A stretch of DNA of 64,000 nucleotides, taken from the NCBI RefSeq assembly GCF_932526225.1, contig NC_064036.1, positions 8,253,519 to 8,317,518 of the forward strand, written 5' to 3'. Positions 12,701 through 27,700 of the stretch are shown in pieces (the stretch's first letter is position 1; each line of letters begins with the position of its first letter). Both the position numbers and the translations under genes were made by a program. The DNA comes from Nematostella vectensis. Its lineage: Eukaryota > Cnidaria > Anthozoa > Actiniaria > Edwardsiidae. The notes beneath the pieces are model-generated. The model saw only the letters and a program-made list of their open reading frames with translations, had not been told where the DNA came from and searched no databases.

Positions 12701-15700
12701 GAGTGGACATTTCTACTTACGTCAATCAAGCACTATATTCGTAAAACACTGTGTTCTTTTACAATCCCGTTCACGAGACTGGAGTGGGCCTGTTAAACCT
12801 CCCGATAACGATGCTTGATATGATGCCAATGTGAAAACTGAGATCTTGCAACTATTAGACCTTACTAAGTACTATAGTATGCCGAGAAGTGAGTACCACT
12901 AGCTATGAGAATGTGGCTTGTGTGTCGGGTCATACTCACTTGGGCAGTTTTGCGGATTACAGTGCACCACCTCCCTGGCTGATCCAATGTGGCTGCAGTT
13001 CTTTCCGCCGAATCTCGGCGTCGGGTTGGAACAATCTCGATAGCGACTCATGATTCCCTTGCCGCAAGATCGACTACACTCTGTCCACGATGACCATGAC
13101 GTGAAGTTGCCATTCACAGCTAGAGAAAGTCAAACAACCCCTTTAAGATCCAGCCATTAAAACCCCTCGAGTCGCCTACGTTTGTGATTTTATATTACCA
13201 ACTTGAAGAAGGTCAGAGGGAAGCCGAAAGTGTTTATGTTTTGTGATGGATTTTTGGGGCAGCGCGCCTCAAGAATGCTTGCTCTCTAGAATACGATAGT
13301 CGAAAAAATGCTAGGATAACATTTCTTAAAGAATACCGTACGTGACCGTGCATTTTTTGCACTGGAACACCAATGGCGCACCCTAGGAAAGTTTCGTGAA
13401 GGATACTCACGGCATCTCTTAATTTTGCAGGGCTTCTGTTCAGTATCATCTCCCTCACACATGGAACCTGGTTTTGCATCCTGCGGGAAGTTGCACGTTC
13501 GGGTTCTGCTCTGGACACCATCACCACATGTGGCAGAGCACGACTGCCATCCCGTCCATGGCGACCAAGTACCATTTACTGTGGACAACGGGAACATATG
13601 TCATTAAGTACCATTTACCATGAATGAACGCAACAAATGTCAATATTTATGATTAGCTATAAATACGGAAGGCAGAAAGAAAAGTCACCAAAGACAATAA
13701 ATTATGGACAGATGAATATTGGTTGTAGTTACCAAAGTTTTTTCGAAAAATGGACTGGCCCCTTTAACCGACAGTCTCTTGTGACACATAATCCTAACTT
13801 ACCAGGACAATCTCCGTAGTCGCAGGCCATGGTTTGCTCGGTTGGTCCGACGCATGGTTTGCCTCCTAATTCTGGCGCTGGCGCTGTACATGAGCGGCTG
13901 CGTGAGCGGACGCCTTTACCGCAAGACGATGTACACTTGGTCCACTCAGTCCAGTCGCTGAACTCACCGTCAACTGTAAACAAATAATGTAAGGCTTAAT
14001 TGAAGGAGTTTACATTAGTACTGATATGGAGTATATAAGAAGCAGTATTGAGCGTGTATTTATCTTTTTACTTCTTTTATAAGCTACTGTTGACCACGCT
14101 CTATTAGAGTTCACCCTTGTTACCAGCTCAAATTCAATCCACCTAAGGCAAACAGTCGTCGAAAGGGATCTAATCCTACTAATCAAAAATTAATTTGGCC
14201 TTCGAATCTAGATCTTGAATCATATCTATACTATTATAAGCGTTATGTCTGCCGGGAAAAAAGTATTTGTTTGGTCGAGCTATGACGTCATAAACCTGCA
14301 CTAGCTTTTGGTTGAGCTTTAAACTTGGGCGCCATTACCGGTAAGACAGCAAAACATGATAAACACGAACGTCAGCATAAATAGTTTTTAGTTATATAAA
14401 GTTTATATTTTAGCACGTTTTATTATCAACACATTTTGACGGGGTCCTGATCTTTTTTTAAGTTATACAAACCTGGGCATTTGACACCAGAATCACATGA
14501 CTGTGTCTCTACGTTGTCTCCAAGTCTAGAGCAGTCATTACCGCCGTAGTCAGGCACAGGGTTAGTACAGTTCCTTATACGAGACCTAAAACCAGTGCCA
14601 CATGTCTTTGAGCATCCGGTCCACTCCGACCAGTCACTGTAGCCGCCATCCACGGGTGTGACTATTGAGATGAGATGCATGTCAATCATATGGTAGGCTC
14701 TCTTTTACCGAAACTCGCCAGTGTTGTGGCCCAATTTCTTTAAGTTCAAGATTTTCATAGTATTTTAAGCTATTGGAATTTTATTTTATACGATAATTTT
14801 GAAACACAAATATGGGTCATGTCATTTGAAGAGAGTGGAAATTTTTTTTGCGCAGCTAGGCTGAGTGCTAATATTGCGTTGTACAATAGTGAGCTTACTG
14901 TTGTAGAAAGTGTAGACAAAGTTCGAGCTCTCCTGTCCGACGCAGAATTTGTCTGAGTTGTCGCACTGCTGGTCATTCTTGTTGATACAGCCTAACCAGG
15001 GGTGTGGCGCGGGCTTCTGTATAAATGCCCCCTGTATACCGTCCTTGTCATAGGTCATCCCAGAACGGGACCCGGACCAACATGAACCGTAATCCTGGAG
15101 TCCGAAGTGAGAGTAACCTTTGAGGTTCGCCATCTTTGCACACCTGGAACAAAACAATTGAACCCCTTGATCTACTAACTGTACAGACGCTGTGTCAACG
15201 AACCATTCTTTATTTGCTATATAGAACATGATTGTGGCAATAGTTGATTGAGCTAGAGGTTAGGCTAGTTAAGGCTCAGGTCATTTTGCAAATCCTTTCA
15301 CGAGGGTTAACTGGCCAAGGGGCACATTCTTATTAGTTAGTCTTAAAATAGAATTGACTGAATAGACTGCAACTTCTAAAAAGTGAACCCTACCCCCAGG
15401 TCGACCCCATAAGTATCGGGATTTATTTGGGAGATATCGTTTTAAGTTATTTTCGATTTGTATGCCAACTTATTCCAGACACAACCTAATTTCTTACCTG
15501 CAGACAAGATCTGGGAGGTACGTTGGAAGCTGTTGGTCATCCATCTGTACACCAGTGTACATATTGCTTGCCTTGTCAACATCCGTCAAGAGAAGTTCAG
15601 GCATGGGGCGTGGAGTCAGGTGAAGGTCGCGATAGCAACCGACTGACTTGTAACGAACGTCACCTGAATGCGAAAGGAATGGAGAGGTGAGGCACGTGGT

Positions 15701-18700
15701 AACAAGCGGTTTATTGTCCTTTACTTTGGAGAGTCTTGTCTTTTTTGAACGTTTATTACACGCTGTTATGTTAGAAATTTGCTCCGATATTTATCTCTAA
15801 AACTTATTTACGGTTTGTGATATGCTACTCACAGCAGTCCCTCTTTTTGCAGTATGTGTACTCTTCGCTTTTTCCCGCGCAGTCGCTGCCCCCTGCTGCT
15901 GGTGAAGGGTTATCGCAGTACCGAGACCTGGTACGGACGCCATCTCCACACTCCTGCGTACAGTCGCTCCACTCCGTCCACGAACTCCAGCTTCCGTCAG
16001 CTACGCGAGGAAGAGAAACAGGTAAGAATGGATAATTAGAAAAATAATGGCATTGCGTATTGCGTCATGAATATCTGTGGCACGAATTCAGCTCTTGTAT
16101 TTTTACTTCGGTCCACTTAACCATCTTTCATGCATTGCTATCAATGATGTGAAATTTCTTTTTGGAGTCGTTCATATTCGGACTTGGCATGAGCCATTTG
16201 AAGGATTGGTATTTTTTAAGATGCAATGCGAGGCAGTTCAAGCAAAAAGTCGAGTACCCTGAGTTTAAACGTTTTAGTTAGGGAATATAATTTAAAAAAG
16301 TATATGAAGTAGAATAGTCCATTGCAATACAGCATATTTAAACTAGGTAGTATATAAAAGATTGTATATAATTATATTAATAGTACTTAAGTATAGTTTA
16401 TAAATAAGTATTTCCTTCATTCATTCATTCATTCATTCATTCATTCATTCATTCATTCATTCATTCATTCATTTAGCTGCTCTTCAAACATCTTGACCAG
16501 CGCTTAAATAGCTATTATTTGCACAGTATTCTAAAAGTGAGCGTGAAAGACTCAGTGGCTTACTTTTACAAGGGCCAAAGGTGCACGCCTTCCTCTCCGT
16601 ATCTGGTCCGATGTAGTCACATAGCTGACCGCCGTGCTGGGGTATGGGGTTCGCGCATGAGCGCCATCGCGTCATCATTCCTGTCCCACATGGCCGATCG
16701 CACTCGGTCCATTTACTCCACTCCGTGTAATTGCCATTAACTAAAAACATTACAGATTATAAACAATCCAAAATTTCTTGCTGGACTCAGGTAGGGAAAT
16801 AAAAATTGAATAGCTTTGTTGATATAAAAGACCCCCTATCGAGATTGTTGATAGGAAGCTGAGCAAAAAAGCGCTTTAAATGGACAAATGTAATTTCCTT
16901 TTGGGGAACAGCCCGGCGAAATAAAGCTTTACTAAAACGTTATTCTTGGAATCTTTGCACCTGTTTCTTTGTTTACTCACTCGGACATGGGCTGAACTCG
17001 CAGTGGCCTGTTTGTTGCTTGGCTCCCTCGCACATTTTACCGCCACTCTTTGGCGCAGGGTCGTTACATTCTCGTGTTCGTATGCGCTTTCCGGGACCGC
17101 AGCTTGCCGAGCAGCTCCCCCAGTCAGACCACGTCCCCCATTTACCGTCACCTGCAAAGTCGTGCACGTCTTTTAAAAAATGTCATCAACAAAGCGGTAA
17201 TTTTTGTACCTAGATACCTGAGTATCTGGTATCTTTTTGGTATACTTCATTGAGATGATTGCTTCCTTTTCGCTTTGCAGAATAAACCTACACCTTTCGT
17301 TCACATGAAAAAATGCTAGTTTTATTTATGTTTCAAATTCCTTATCAATATTCAATTTGCGGCGAGTGCTTATGGGAACATGAGCAGGCTTTAGTAACTA
17401 ATACTTCTTGAGGACAGCGGCCCTCGACTTGTATGCTGTGTTTTGTATCTGTTAGTTAAGCCCCAATAACTCTTGCCTCATTCAATACTTACTTGGGCAA
17501 TCCCGGGAAAGGCAGTCTAACACCTCGGTATTAGGTCCCATTTCCTGCTCGCTGCACGTCAGACCGCCGTACTCAGGCTCGGGATTGCTGCACGACCGCG
17601 TCCTCGTTTTGACGCCTTTGCCGCATGAGGACGAGCATGCACCGAAGCTGGACCAACTAGAGTAGTTACCGTGAACTAGGAGAAAAAAAGAGATTATGTT
17701 ATGTTATGTTATGTTGGCCATATTACCACAGCTCACCCCAACCTATCAACAGAAAACCACCTTTCATTTTCTTCACACGTAAGCTCAATATGATCTCTTG
17801 ATTTCGACGTTTATCTGTGATAACATGATAGCTACGGCGTAGAAGGGTAGTGGAAATCTCAACTTACTGGGACATGGTATGTTCTGACAGGGACGTGTTT
17901 GCTCAGGGTCTCCTTGATCCGTACAGTCTCGCCCCCCGTGCATTGGCTCCGGTTTGGAACATGTCCGCCATCTTGTCTCGATTCCAAATCCACATGTCTT
18001 GGTACAGGAAGACCATCCGGTCCAGGGTGTATATTTGCCGTGAACTGAAAGAAAACACGATAAACCATTTGGCTCTAAGCTCCATCGATGAACCAAGTAC
18101 AAAACGTCTCTATCGGTACTTACCTGGGCACTCAGAGTTGAAACACTCGACAACCTCCAGTGGCTTGCCAAGCCTTTCACACCCTAGTCCTCCATACGCG
18201 GGCTCAGGGTTTGTGCAGTAACGCCTTCTCTTTTTCTTTCCGACCCCGCATGATTTAGAGCATTCAGACCAGTCGTCCCAGTCGGTGTAGCCGCCATTAA
18301 CTAATAAAACAAAACACCATAAGAATACTATTGTAGATGTTTTGGAGCTGGTTTAAGGGCGCTATTTCGGACATATGGTGTTTCAGGCGACTTGGAGTTG
18401 TAGGGAAAAAACGATTTTCGTAAGAGCTTCACGAAGTTTCAATCCTGTTCCAAGTTTACATTCCGTTTGTTGACTGATTCAAAGGAACTCTGAATAGTTC
18501 TGGTTCGTCCGTTTACCTTGGCATGGCATCAGGTAGCAGTTTGACACTTCTAGCGCCGGTCCCAGGGCCTGCTCAGCGCACGTCTTACCGCCAAACATGG
18601 GTGGTGGCTGTGCGCAGTACCGAGTTCTGTTCTTGAGTCCAATGCCACAAGAGACAGAACAAGGCGTCCATGGAGACCATTCGGCGAACTTGCCATCGAC

Positions 18701-21700
18701 TGGAAAGAAAAAATACGAAGGTGGTGGCGTTAAGATGTTGACCACTTAATGTATAAAGATTCTGATAATTTTTTCGATGTCTGACGGATTACAAATTGTT
18801 ATATGCCTTCTTTTAGCAAACTACTGCAGACGTTTGACTTACTTGGGCATGGTTCGGGTCGACAGAGTCTTGTCTCCTTCAGCTCATCCTGACACGTCAT
18901 CTTTCCGTGCTTGGGTGGTACACAGTCTCTTGTCCTCTCCTGGAAGCCTCCACCACACGTGGCCGTGCACGTGGACCATGGCGCCCAGGCCCCACACGTG
19001 CAGTGAGCTGTAGACATATAGATACTGTAAATTTGAAGGAGTGTCTTGATGTTTAAAGGACTGGATGAATATGTCACGCTGTGCTTTAAGCCTGTTTGAC
19101 TCCACGGGACACAGAGAGTCGGAGAAGGGTCACACTAACAGCGCCTTTTGGAAAATAGCTTTATAGCTGAAATCTTAGAGGGCTTCTTATAACGCGCTTT
19201 TTTCTGCCAATTTATTCCCATGAATGCCAGGATGTTCTTTAATGAAATAAACCTATTAATACGACATTCGGTAACATGCTAAGCTAAGTATTCAAGAATT
19301 AGACTATTTTCAGCTTTCGAGGGATTTTGAGCGACCCATACTTTATGACTTTGGTGTCGTGTAACCTGGAAATCATTCAAGTCACTTACTTTGTAACCTC
19401 ACTATAACTTTACACCGTCACATTACGCCGTAAACCTGCCAATAAAATATCTGCTGTTTTAGTTACTCACATGAGCATTCAACGAGCTCGCAGCTTTTCT
19501 TTTCCGTCTCCGGCCCCAGTTCACTGCAGTCACGGCCTCCAAGAGCCGGTGGCGGATTGGTGCAAAATCGGTTTCGCTCCATAATTCCAACGCCACACGT
19601 AACTGAGCATGGTGTCCACAATGACCAGTTGCTATAGTTACCATTCACTATTGGGAAATGTCAGAATGAGGTCAGACTTGTGTTTTAATTACGTAAGCCT
19701 CTAACGGGTGCAATGTACCGTATTACCAACCTGGGCAGGTATTGATCATACAACGCTCTGTCTGAGTTTCGGGACCAAGCACGCTGCAGTCTGAGCCGCC
19801 GAACTGAGGTGTGGGATTTGTGCATGAACGCATGCGCACTCGCTTGCCGCCTCCACAAGTCTTGTCGCACTCGCTCCAGGAGCTCCAGTAACCGTAGTTA
19901 CCATTGACTTAAGGTAAAGTATTTTGTTAATATCTTAGAATGTTATTTTGCCGCTATGACCTGAATAGATTGATGGTATTGCTCGTAGCAATCTTTTTTA
20001 AACATGAGGACAAAATAAGGGGTAAGCTAAGGAATCAGAATTCCGTTTGCTCGCCAGGGCCTCGACCGCCATGGAAGATAAGGAAGGAAAAGACGAAGGC
20101 AACGCTAGGGAGTGCAAGTTCTGATTACTCACCAGGACAGGGCTCATCTTGGCAGCTTGAGCTCATAGTAGATGGACCAAAAGCAGAGCAGTCCTTGCCC
20201 CCATGCATTGGCAGAGGACTGGTGCAGTTCCGGTGCCTGAACATAACTCCACCGCCGCATGACACAGAGCAAGTCGACCAAGCCGACCACGGATTGTACG
20301 CCCCATCCACTGAAAGGGAAATGAATGCAGGGTTCATAAACATGCCAATGGAAAAGTTTTTTTGGGGGGGACTACTGTTTTCCGTATTTAATACAAGATT
20401 TAAGATTTTGTTCTTATAAGTTTTACAGCGGGTAATATATTTTTTAATCCTGTCTCGTTTGGGAAAAGCGCGTAGTCAATCAACCGTCTAAACCAATTGA
20501 TGGGTTTCATTTTTCCACTGTCGCATCAGAAACCATTCGCATGCACAAAACAAGGGAATTGGTCACATTGGTATGACATAGCGCTATTCCAAGACGAGAA
20601 TATGATTTGAAATTGTAAACGGTAGCGCAACAACTAATTCGGCTGTAAACGATAGAATGCCATATATGAATTAATCTGTCCAATATATATTCTCCATACT
20701 ATAGTTACTCACAAGGACAGGGCCGGTCGAAGCAGTGTCCTATTTCTTCGCTGTCTCCCAGTCCTAGCTCGGAGCAGTTCTTCCCACCATGCATCGGTGG
20801 GGGGTTGTTGCAGACACGTGTTCTTTTTCTGAAGCCTCGACCGCATGACTTGCTGCATGTGCTCCATCCAGACCACATTCCGTACGCGCCATTTACTGCA
20901 CACAAAAGTCATAAGAGAGTTATCACGTTCATCACTAAGTAACACATTTTTCATAGTGCACATTATATCGACCATATTTTGGCGACGAGAAGAGGGCAGT
21001 CCGCTTTCCAGTGATCTTTTTAAAGCAATATTCAAGAGTATTAACTGGACCTACCATCACACTCCTTCATCCTACAGACTTTAGCCTCGAGTCGCGGTCC
21101 AAGCATTGAGCAGTCTTTGCCGCCGTGTAAGGGCTCCGGGTTGTCGCAAAGTCTCGATCTGGTCATGGTACCTTCACCGCATGTCGCCGAGCACGAAGTC
21201 CAGTTAGACCAGGCGGAATAGTTTCCATTGACTGGAATGCAAAAAAAAAATATTCATAATTAAGTTATTTTTGTTATTTTGGTGTTCAGTGGATATTATG
21301 GACGGATTTGTAAGCGTTTTGTCGCTTGGTGCGTTTAAATTTTCCAGTTATTATTACAATGAAGTGGGTGGCTTTTTTGTACTCACTCGGGCAGTCAGCC
21401 ACATAACACTGAACACTCTGTGCATAATTGCCAAATCGCAGGCAGTCGAGACCACCACTGGAGGGGGGAGGGTTAGTACAGGTTCGCTCACGGGTTCTTA
21501 TACCAGGACCACATGACTTTGAACACTCAGTCCAGGGCGTCCAGGGGGTGTAATTACCATGAACTGTGAAACAAAAGGAAGAGATACAACAATAATTAGA
21601 TCTGAATATTTCTTTTTTGATTTAGAAGTATATGAATTTTATGCATTATGGCTTATGCCCTAAGTCTTTTGAGAAAACTAGAATTGATTCTATACTATGG

Positions 21701-24700
21701 TACGTTGGTTGTCCATGAGGTATATTGTATATGACATAAAAGCACTCGTATCCATTTCAATGTGACAAGCCTTTGGTTTAACTTGCTATTGTAAAACATT
21801 TTTTTTCGGGATACTTGTTTGTTTATGTTAATGTGATGAACTTTCTTGGATGAACTTGTGATAAACTTTCTTGAATGAACTTGTGATGAACTTGTGATGA
21901 ACTTTCTTGGTCACATTCGGTTACTTGAAAACTTACTTGGGCACATTCGCCTGTAGCAATGAGAGTGCTCAACCTCTAGCCCCATGCCTTGTTCCTGGCA
22001 GGATTTGCCACCAAACTGAGGTGCAGGATTGGTACAACTCCTCTTTCTTGTCTTGATACCCACACCACATGTGGTAGAACATGGTGTCCATTCAGAAAAC
22101 TCCGTGTAGTTTCCATTTACTAGAATTTATAGATGAAAACTCATTAGAATGTTAATAATTGTTTCCTTTCCTAGTTATCTGTTTTCTACCTCATAATTTT
22201 TATTGTTTAGAATTCCAAATAACAACAACAACAAAAAACATGGCATATCTAATCTGTTGCTGGCATTTCAAAAACTGCGCACGAGTTGAGAATATATATT
22301 TCTTTATCTTTCATGCAATCTTGTACATACATGGATGGATAGAAAGAATGAGTTCTGCTAGTGAAATTCCTGCAGGACCACTAGATTCAAATCTGCCATT
22401 CTGTCTGTTCTTTTATAAGGGCATACCTGGGCAATACCAGGGCATACCTGGGCAATGTTGACTCTGGCATAGCCTTGACTGCACGCGCTCTCCAGTACAA
22501 TACGTCGCATCATCTTGGAAGCAGTCTCGACTTCTAAACTGCACACCACCTCCACACGATCTCGTACATTCAGTCCAATCAGACCATCTTGACCAGTTAC
22601 CCGTGGCAGGGCAGTCAGCATCCCGAAAGCATGGCATTTGTTCGAATCCTTGTCCGAGATTAGAGCAGTCCTTTCCTCCAGAGGAAGGAGCGGGACTGTT
22701 GCATATGCGGTGACGCGACACGACACCTGCCTGACATGACCTGCTGCACGGTGTCCATGGGGACCACTGCGAGTATCCACCGTCAACTGTACAAAAAAAC
22801 GAGCTTTTAGTACGGCGACAATTTGCTTTTGATTATTCGTGGAGTACCCACCGTCATCTGTACAAAAAACGAACTTTTAGTACGGCGACAAGTTGCTATT
22901 GATAATACGTGGAGTATCCACCGTCAACTGTACAAAAAACGAACTTTTAGTACGGCGACAAGTTGCTATTGATGATACGTGGAGTATCCACCGTAAACTG
23001 TACAAAAAACGAACTTTTAGTACGGCGACAAGTTGCTATTGATGATACGTGGAGTATCCACCGTCAACTGTGCAAAAAACGAACTTTTAGTACGGCGACA
23101 AGTTGCTTTGGATGATACGTGGAGTATCCACCGTCAACTGTAAAAAAAAAACTTTTAACACTGATGCGATAAGTTGCTATTGATGATACGTGGAGTATCC
23201 ACCGTCAACTGTACTTGCTATTGATGATTATTAGTGGCTATTGAGAGTATCCACCTTAAATTTTGAATATGAGGTTTTCCTCAAACCTTTAACATCTCTA
23301 CGATGTCAAAGAAAAGGCTGTCGTAGCAACAGTAAGTAGGGAGTATAACAATGTAATAAGTATAATAATGGCAAGATGATGAAGTCAAAGTTGTGCTTCC
23401 TGATCAATTGAGATATCAAACAGCTCATAATTTGTGTACCTTTCAGAATGACTAATAGGCGCGCCATTAGGACCTGTTTCGTTTACCTTCGCAAGGCTTG
23501 TCGTTACACCATTCCTCTTCCTCTGCTGGCCCGTACCATGAGCAGTCATGACCGCCAGGCCCTGGGGGAGGGTTTGTGCAATACCGGAACCTTTTTCTCT
23601 TGCCCTTATCACAAGACTTGTCACATGTGCTCCAACCCGTCCAGTCTGTGTACATTCCGTGTGCTGCAATTCCACAATTTACGAGGTTAGATATTGGCGT
23701 CATTACTTCCTTTTCCTTTTCAATTCAACTTGTATGTCCAATAACAGTGAGTCATGTCTAAGTACATTCTGCGTGGTGCGATCATAATGGTTTCGCTATC
23801 ACGTGACTGACTGACTAATAGCGTGAACAAGTCTATTTGTTGAAGTACGAATCCGTTTTCAGAGTCGTAAAAAAAGAATACAAATACGTCTCGAATATTT
23901 AAAAACCAAATTAGAAAAATGAAATGCTATTTGGCTACAAAAGAGTTTTACCATTCGTCAGCTACGCTGTGCTTTATCTTTACATTTAGTAAGACTCACT
24001 TGGACATTGTACATCGTTACAAGTTCGTGTAACGACAGCTGGACCCAGTCCCGTTTTGACGCAGTCGCGGCCACCTAAGGACGGCGAGGGACTGGTGCAA
24101 TCTCTGTAGCGCTGTTGTACTCCGCCACCGCAAGTGACGTCACATATGGACCACTCGCTCCAGTCATTATAGGCTCCATCGACTGCAATAGAGATTTACG
24201 TCACTATCCGAAAATACTTTGTCTCATCCACGGGGACCCAGGGCGACGCGGAGAACGGAAGCGGGAGTGGCGTTGTATTGATATTATGATTAGACCCAGT
24301 CGCCATCATACCATCCTCATTCGCACTTATTATTTACCCACAAGCACCAAAAAGTGATAAAATTGGCATCATGAGTTCAATAGCCAGTGCTGAAAAACGC
24401 AAGACTAGTTCCAGTACCGCGCGGTTAAACCAGCCTTTTTGTTTTAGATGGTGGCTTTTTACCGGCGAACTGTCACATTTTGCGAATGCTAAGAAAACTA
24501 GACCAAACATAAGGCTATAATTTTCTTTATGATTCCCTCATTATCACACAAATCTGTCATCTTTTGTACACAGTATGGTTTTAAAGCTGTACAGTTTGTC
24601 AAAACAGCAACTGAAGTCGGCCTTTCGTACCTTTACTCGAACGATTCAACACTACGATTGTGCTTGTTTTCGCCAGAGCACGCGCATGCGCATACGTTAT

Positions 24701-27700
24701 TCAGCACTGTCAGTTCAATATACTTACTGGGGCAGGCTCTAGCGTTGCACTCCCTTGTCTCCAGAGCGGGTCCCAAAGCCGAGCAGTCTGCCCCGCTTAC
24801 GGCATGCGTGGGATTCTGACACAGTCGCCGGCGCTCTTGAGTTCCACCTCCGCAGCTTGTAGAACACGTGTTCCACTCTGTCCATGAGGAGTACAGGCCC
24901 GGGACCACACCTATGGCGACAAATCCGATGTTAAGCCACGTAAAAACGGCACACCATCGTCAACTGTTGACACCACATTGCTAATCAAACTCTCCCCAAA
25001 TTTCATTAGAAGCCTGATATATTTGGCATAGTGTTACATGCTGAGCAAACAACGATTTAGTTTAAATGTTGGCGTTGACAACACGAGGCTTCATTCCAAC
25101 ATTCAGTTGACAGATGACAGGCCCCTTTCGAATGGTAACAACTATCACAAAACTTTTATTTTGCCGTATCTTTGGGTTATTTAAGAAGTTTATTAAAGTA
25201 TTTTTACCTTCAGCTAGGAAGTGGTGTTTGGAGATCGGTTCATCGTGGAATCCGTTCGACATGAAACTGACCCTGATAGTCTTTTCCGCGTTGGGCTGGT
25301 TCGACTTCTTGGCTGTGCATCAAGGAAAATTTTGAAAACAGACTTGTTAATCAGAAATCATTCCCTTCAGGATAAACGTGGTTGTGAATGCTCTTTCGAC
25401 GATTATGATGATGGTAATGCGATGATGATGATGATGACGTCAATGATTATGATAATTGTGATGATGATGATGGTCATATTGATGATGATGATGATAATTA
25501 ACATGGATGTGCGAATTATCTTACCTCCACACGCTCCCCACATCCCGTCGACGTCAAAGTTCGCCGTGAGAGCGCACCAAGGCTCTAAGGAGTCTTCAGT
25601 CGTGCACTCAGTGTAAGATTTGTCTTTGTAAATGAATGGAAACACGCAGCATCCGCCCCTCGATGTTTCCGTGCAGTGCGAGTTTAGACCTGTATGAAAT
25701 CAGTAAACGTTTGTCTTAATGTTGTACAGGGGTATAAGTACTGTAGCTTGACACTATCATACGTAAAAGGAATGTTCTTGGCTCATCATTCAACACTTTT
25801 AAGTTCCCATTGATTGTCTTGGTTCTTTCTCAGTGGTCGGCAAACAGTGCCGTAGCAGACCTCCAAATAATGGGTGTGGGGGAGGGGGGGGGGCACAATA
25901 CAGAGACATTAAGAAAATATTTAGGGGCAAGACCACGCCCCTTCAGGTCATTCCCATATAATTTTTGAAAATATTGGGCCCCCAGTGCCCCACCTTCTGC
26001 TACGGCCCTGGCAAAGTAAAAGTTTATTGGTTTGATTGCAGTCTCTCGTTCTTACTGACACCGTGTCTTGCATCTTGTTGCTATCAGGTGCTATTTGATG
26101 CACTGGAAAACACCCAAAGCCTCGATATTCGGCAAAATTTCAAGGTTTCAATTAAGGAACACTTAATAAATATATTTAGGACATAAGCATTGGCCACTCC
26201 AAAAGTTTGAATATTGGTCGATTTTAGGCGACTATTGTGTATTGTTTTATTTATTTTTTTCAAAAACGTAGAAAACGTTTCGCAAAAATGTTTCTAGCAG
26301 CATTAATGCAATCCATTCTCTATAGCTATATAGTCAAATCACACTAATTGTCTATCCTAAATACTCCATTTTGATAGGTTGATCTTTTAGTAGCCTTTCA
26401 GTAGCCAAAAATGGCAAGACCAGATTGGAGAACGTTTTTGGTTATATGACTTGACCTACTAGTTTATTTTGGTCTATTTGGTCCACATAGCCCACATGGT
26501 CCATACCTGACTCAGGCGGGCACTCCGAGCAGCACTTCCATCTCTTCTTGACAGCATTCTTGCATTTCAGCTTTGGGCACTCAATCACCGTACAGTGGAT
26601 CTTCCCATTATCACACTCGCACTGTGGCGTGCAGGGGCCTGGGGACCAGCGCTCAAGGTGCGCATGCTCCATACCGTCGTAGTAACAACCTAACGCCGTC
26701 AGCATTATTATGTAAGTTTTCAAGTTTTACTTTTTCTTAACCTATTGGTATTTAAATCAGGGGAATTTACTGCGGTGTTCTAGTCCTATTCCACCGTCAT
26801 CTGTTAGATAAATATGGTAACTTGAAGGCTTTTGATTTACTGAAGCCGTGTTGCAGTTTTTCGATTGGGATTCCTCGATGTGAGTTCGCAAAAACACAAA
26901 AAAAAATTATCACTGTGTATTTGTTTCAATTTTAGAGTGACTGCGTAGCCTCTGAACGTCGGAGAGCCTAGTTCTCTTTAGGCCTTCCTTACACTTTTTT
27001 AAATTTACCAGTACCATCAACTCATGACCAAGCAATTTAGCCCACATTCTGTACAGAGTTCTATCATTATAATTAAGAGCATCAACAGACATGTGGATAA
27101 CTCACGTGCATTTTCGGGAGGTTCAACGGTAACGTTTCCTGTCAACGAGGAAGGTACATGTCAGAATCATGGTTTTTTTTATAAAAGATAAATTCATTTG
27201 TTTCCCTACCCGTGCCGACTTGCGCCGAGATCGCCACGTTGTCTGTTGTAGGATGCACTAGTGAAAGTGAAGTGAAAGAAACGAGCTATAAATTAAATTG
27301 ATGAAATCCATGCAACATTTATAAAAAAAATCAGTCTCGTTTTGAATGGTTAGACAACTCATATCTACTCATGACTCAGGTCACCCCTCCAGTATTAGCC
27401 TCACCAAAGATGCTCCTGTTCATTTTATTATTTCTTTTTTATATTTCCTCATAAAATAACAATGAATTCATAATATTTAAATTACGATTATTTGATTCAA
27501 TTAGCTTAGTTTTATTTTGATTAATAATATCTTTGAAGGTATTTATTGACTTTAGCCTGATTAATTTTGTTTTAAGTTTTATATCAGTTTACCTTTAATG
27601 TACTTTATTTACTTAAGTTCACTTATATATACTTTTTCTTAAGTTCACTTTTCTTTACGTACTTTTATGTTATTACTTTACTTTTATTATATATTTAACC

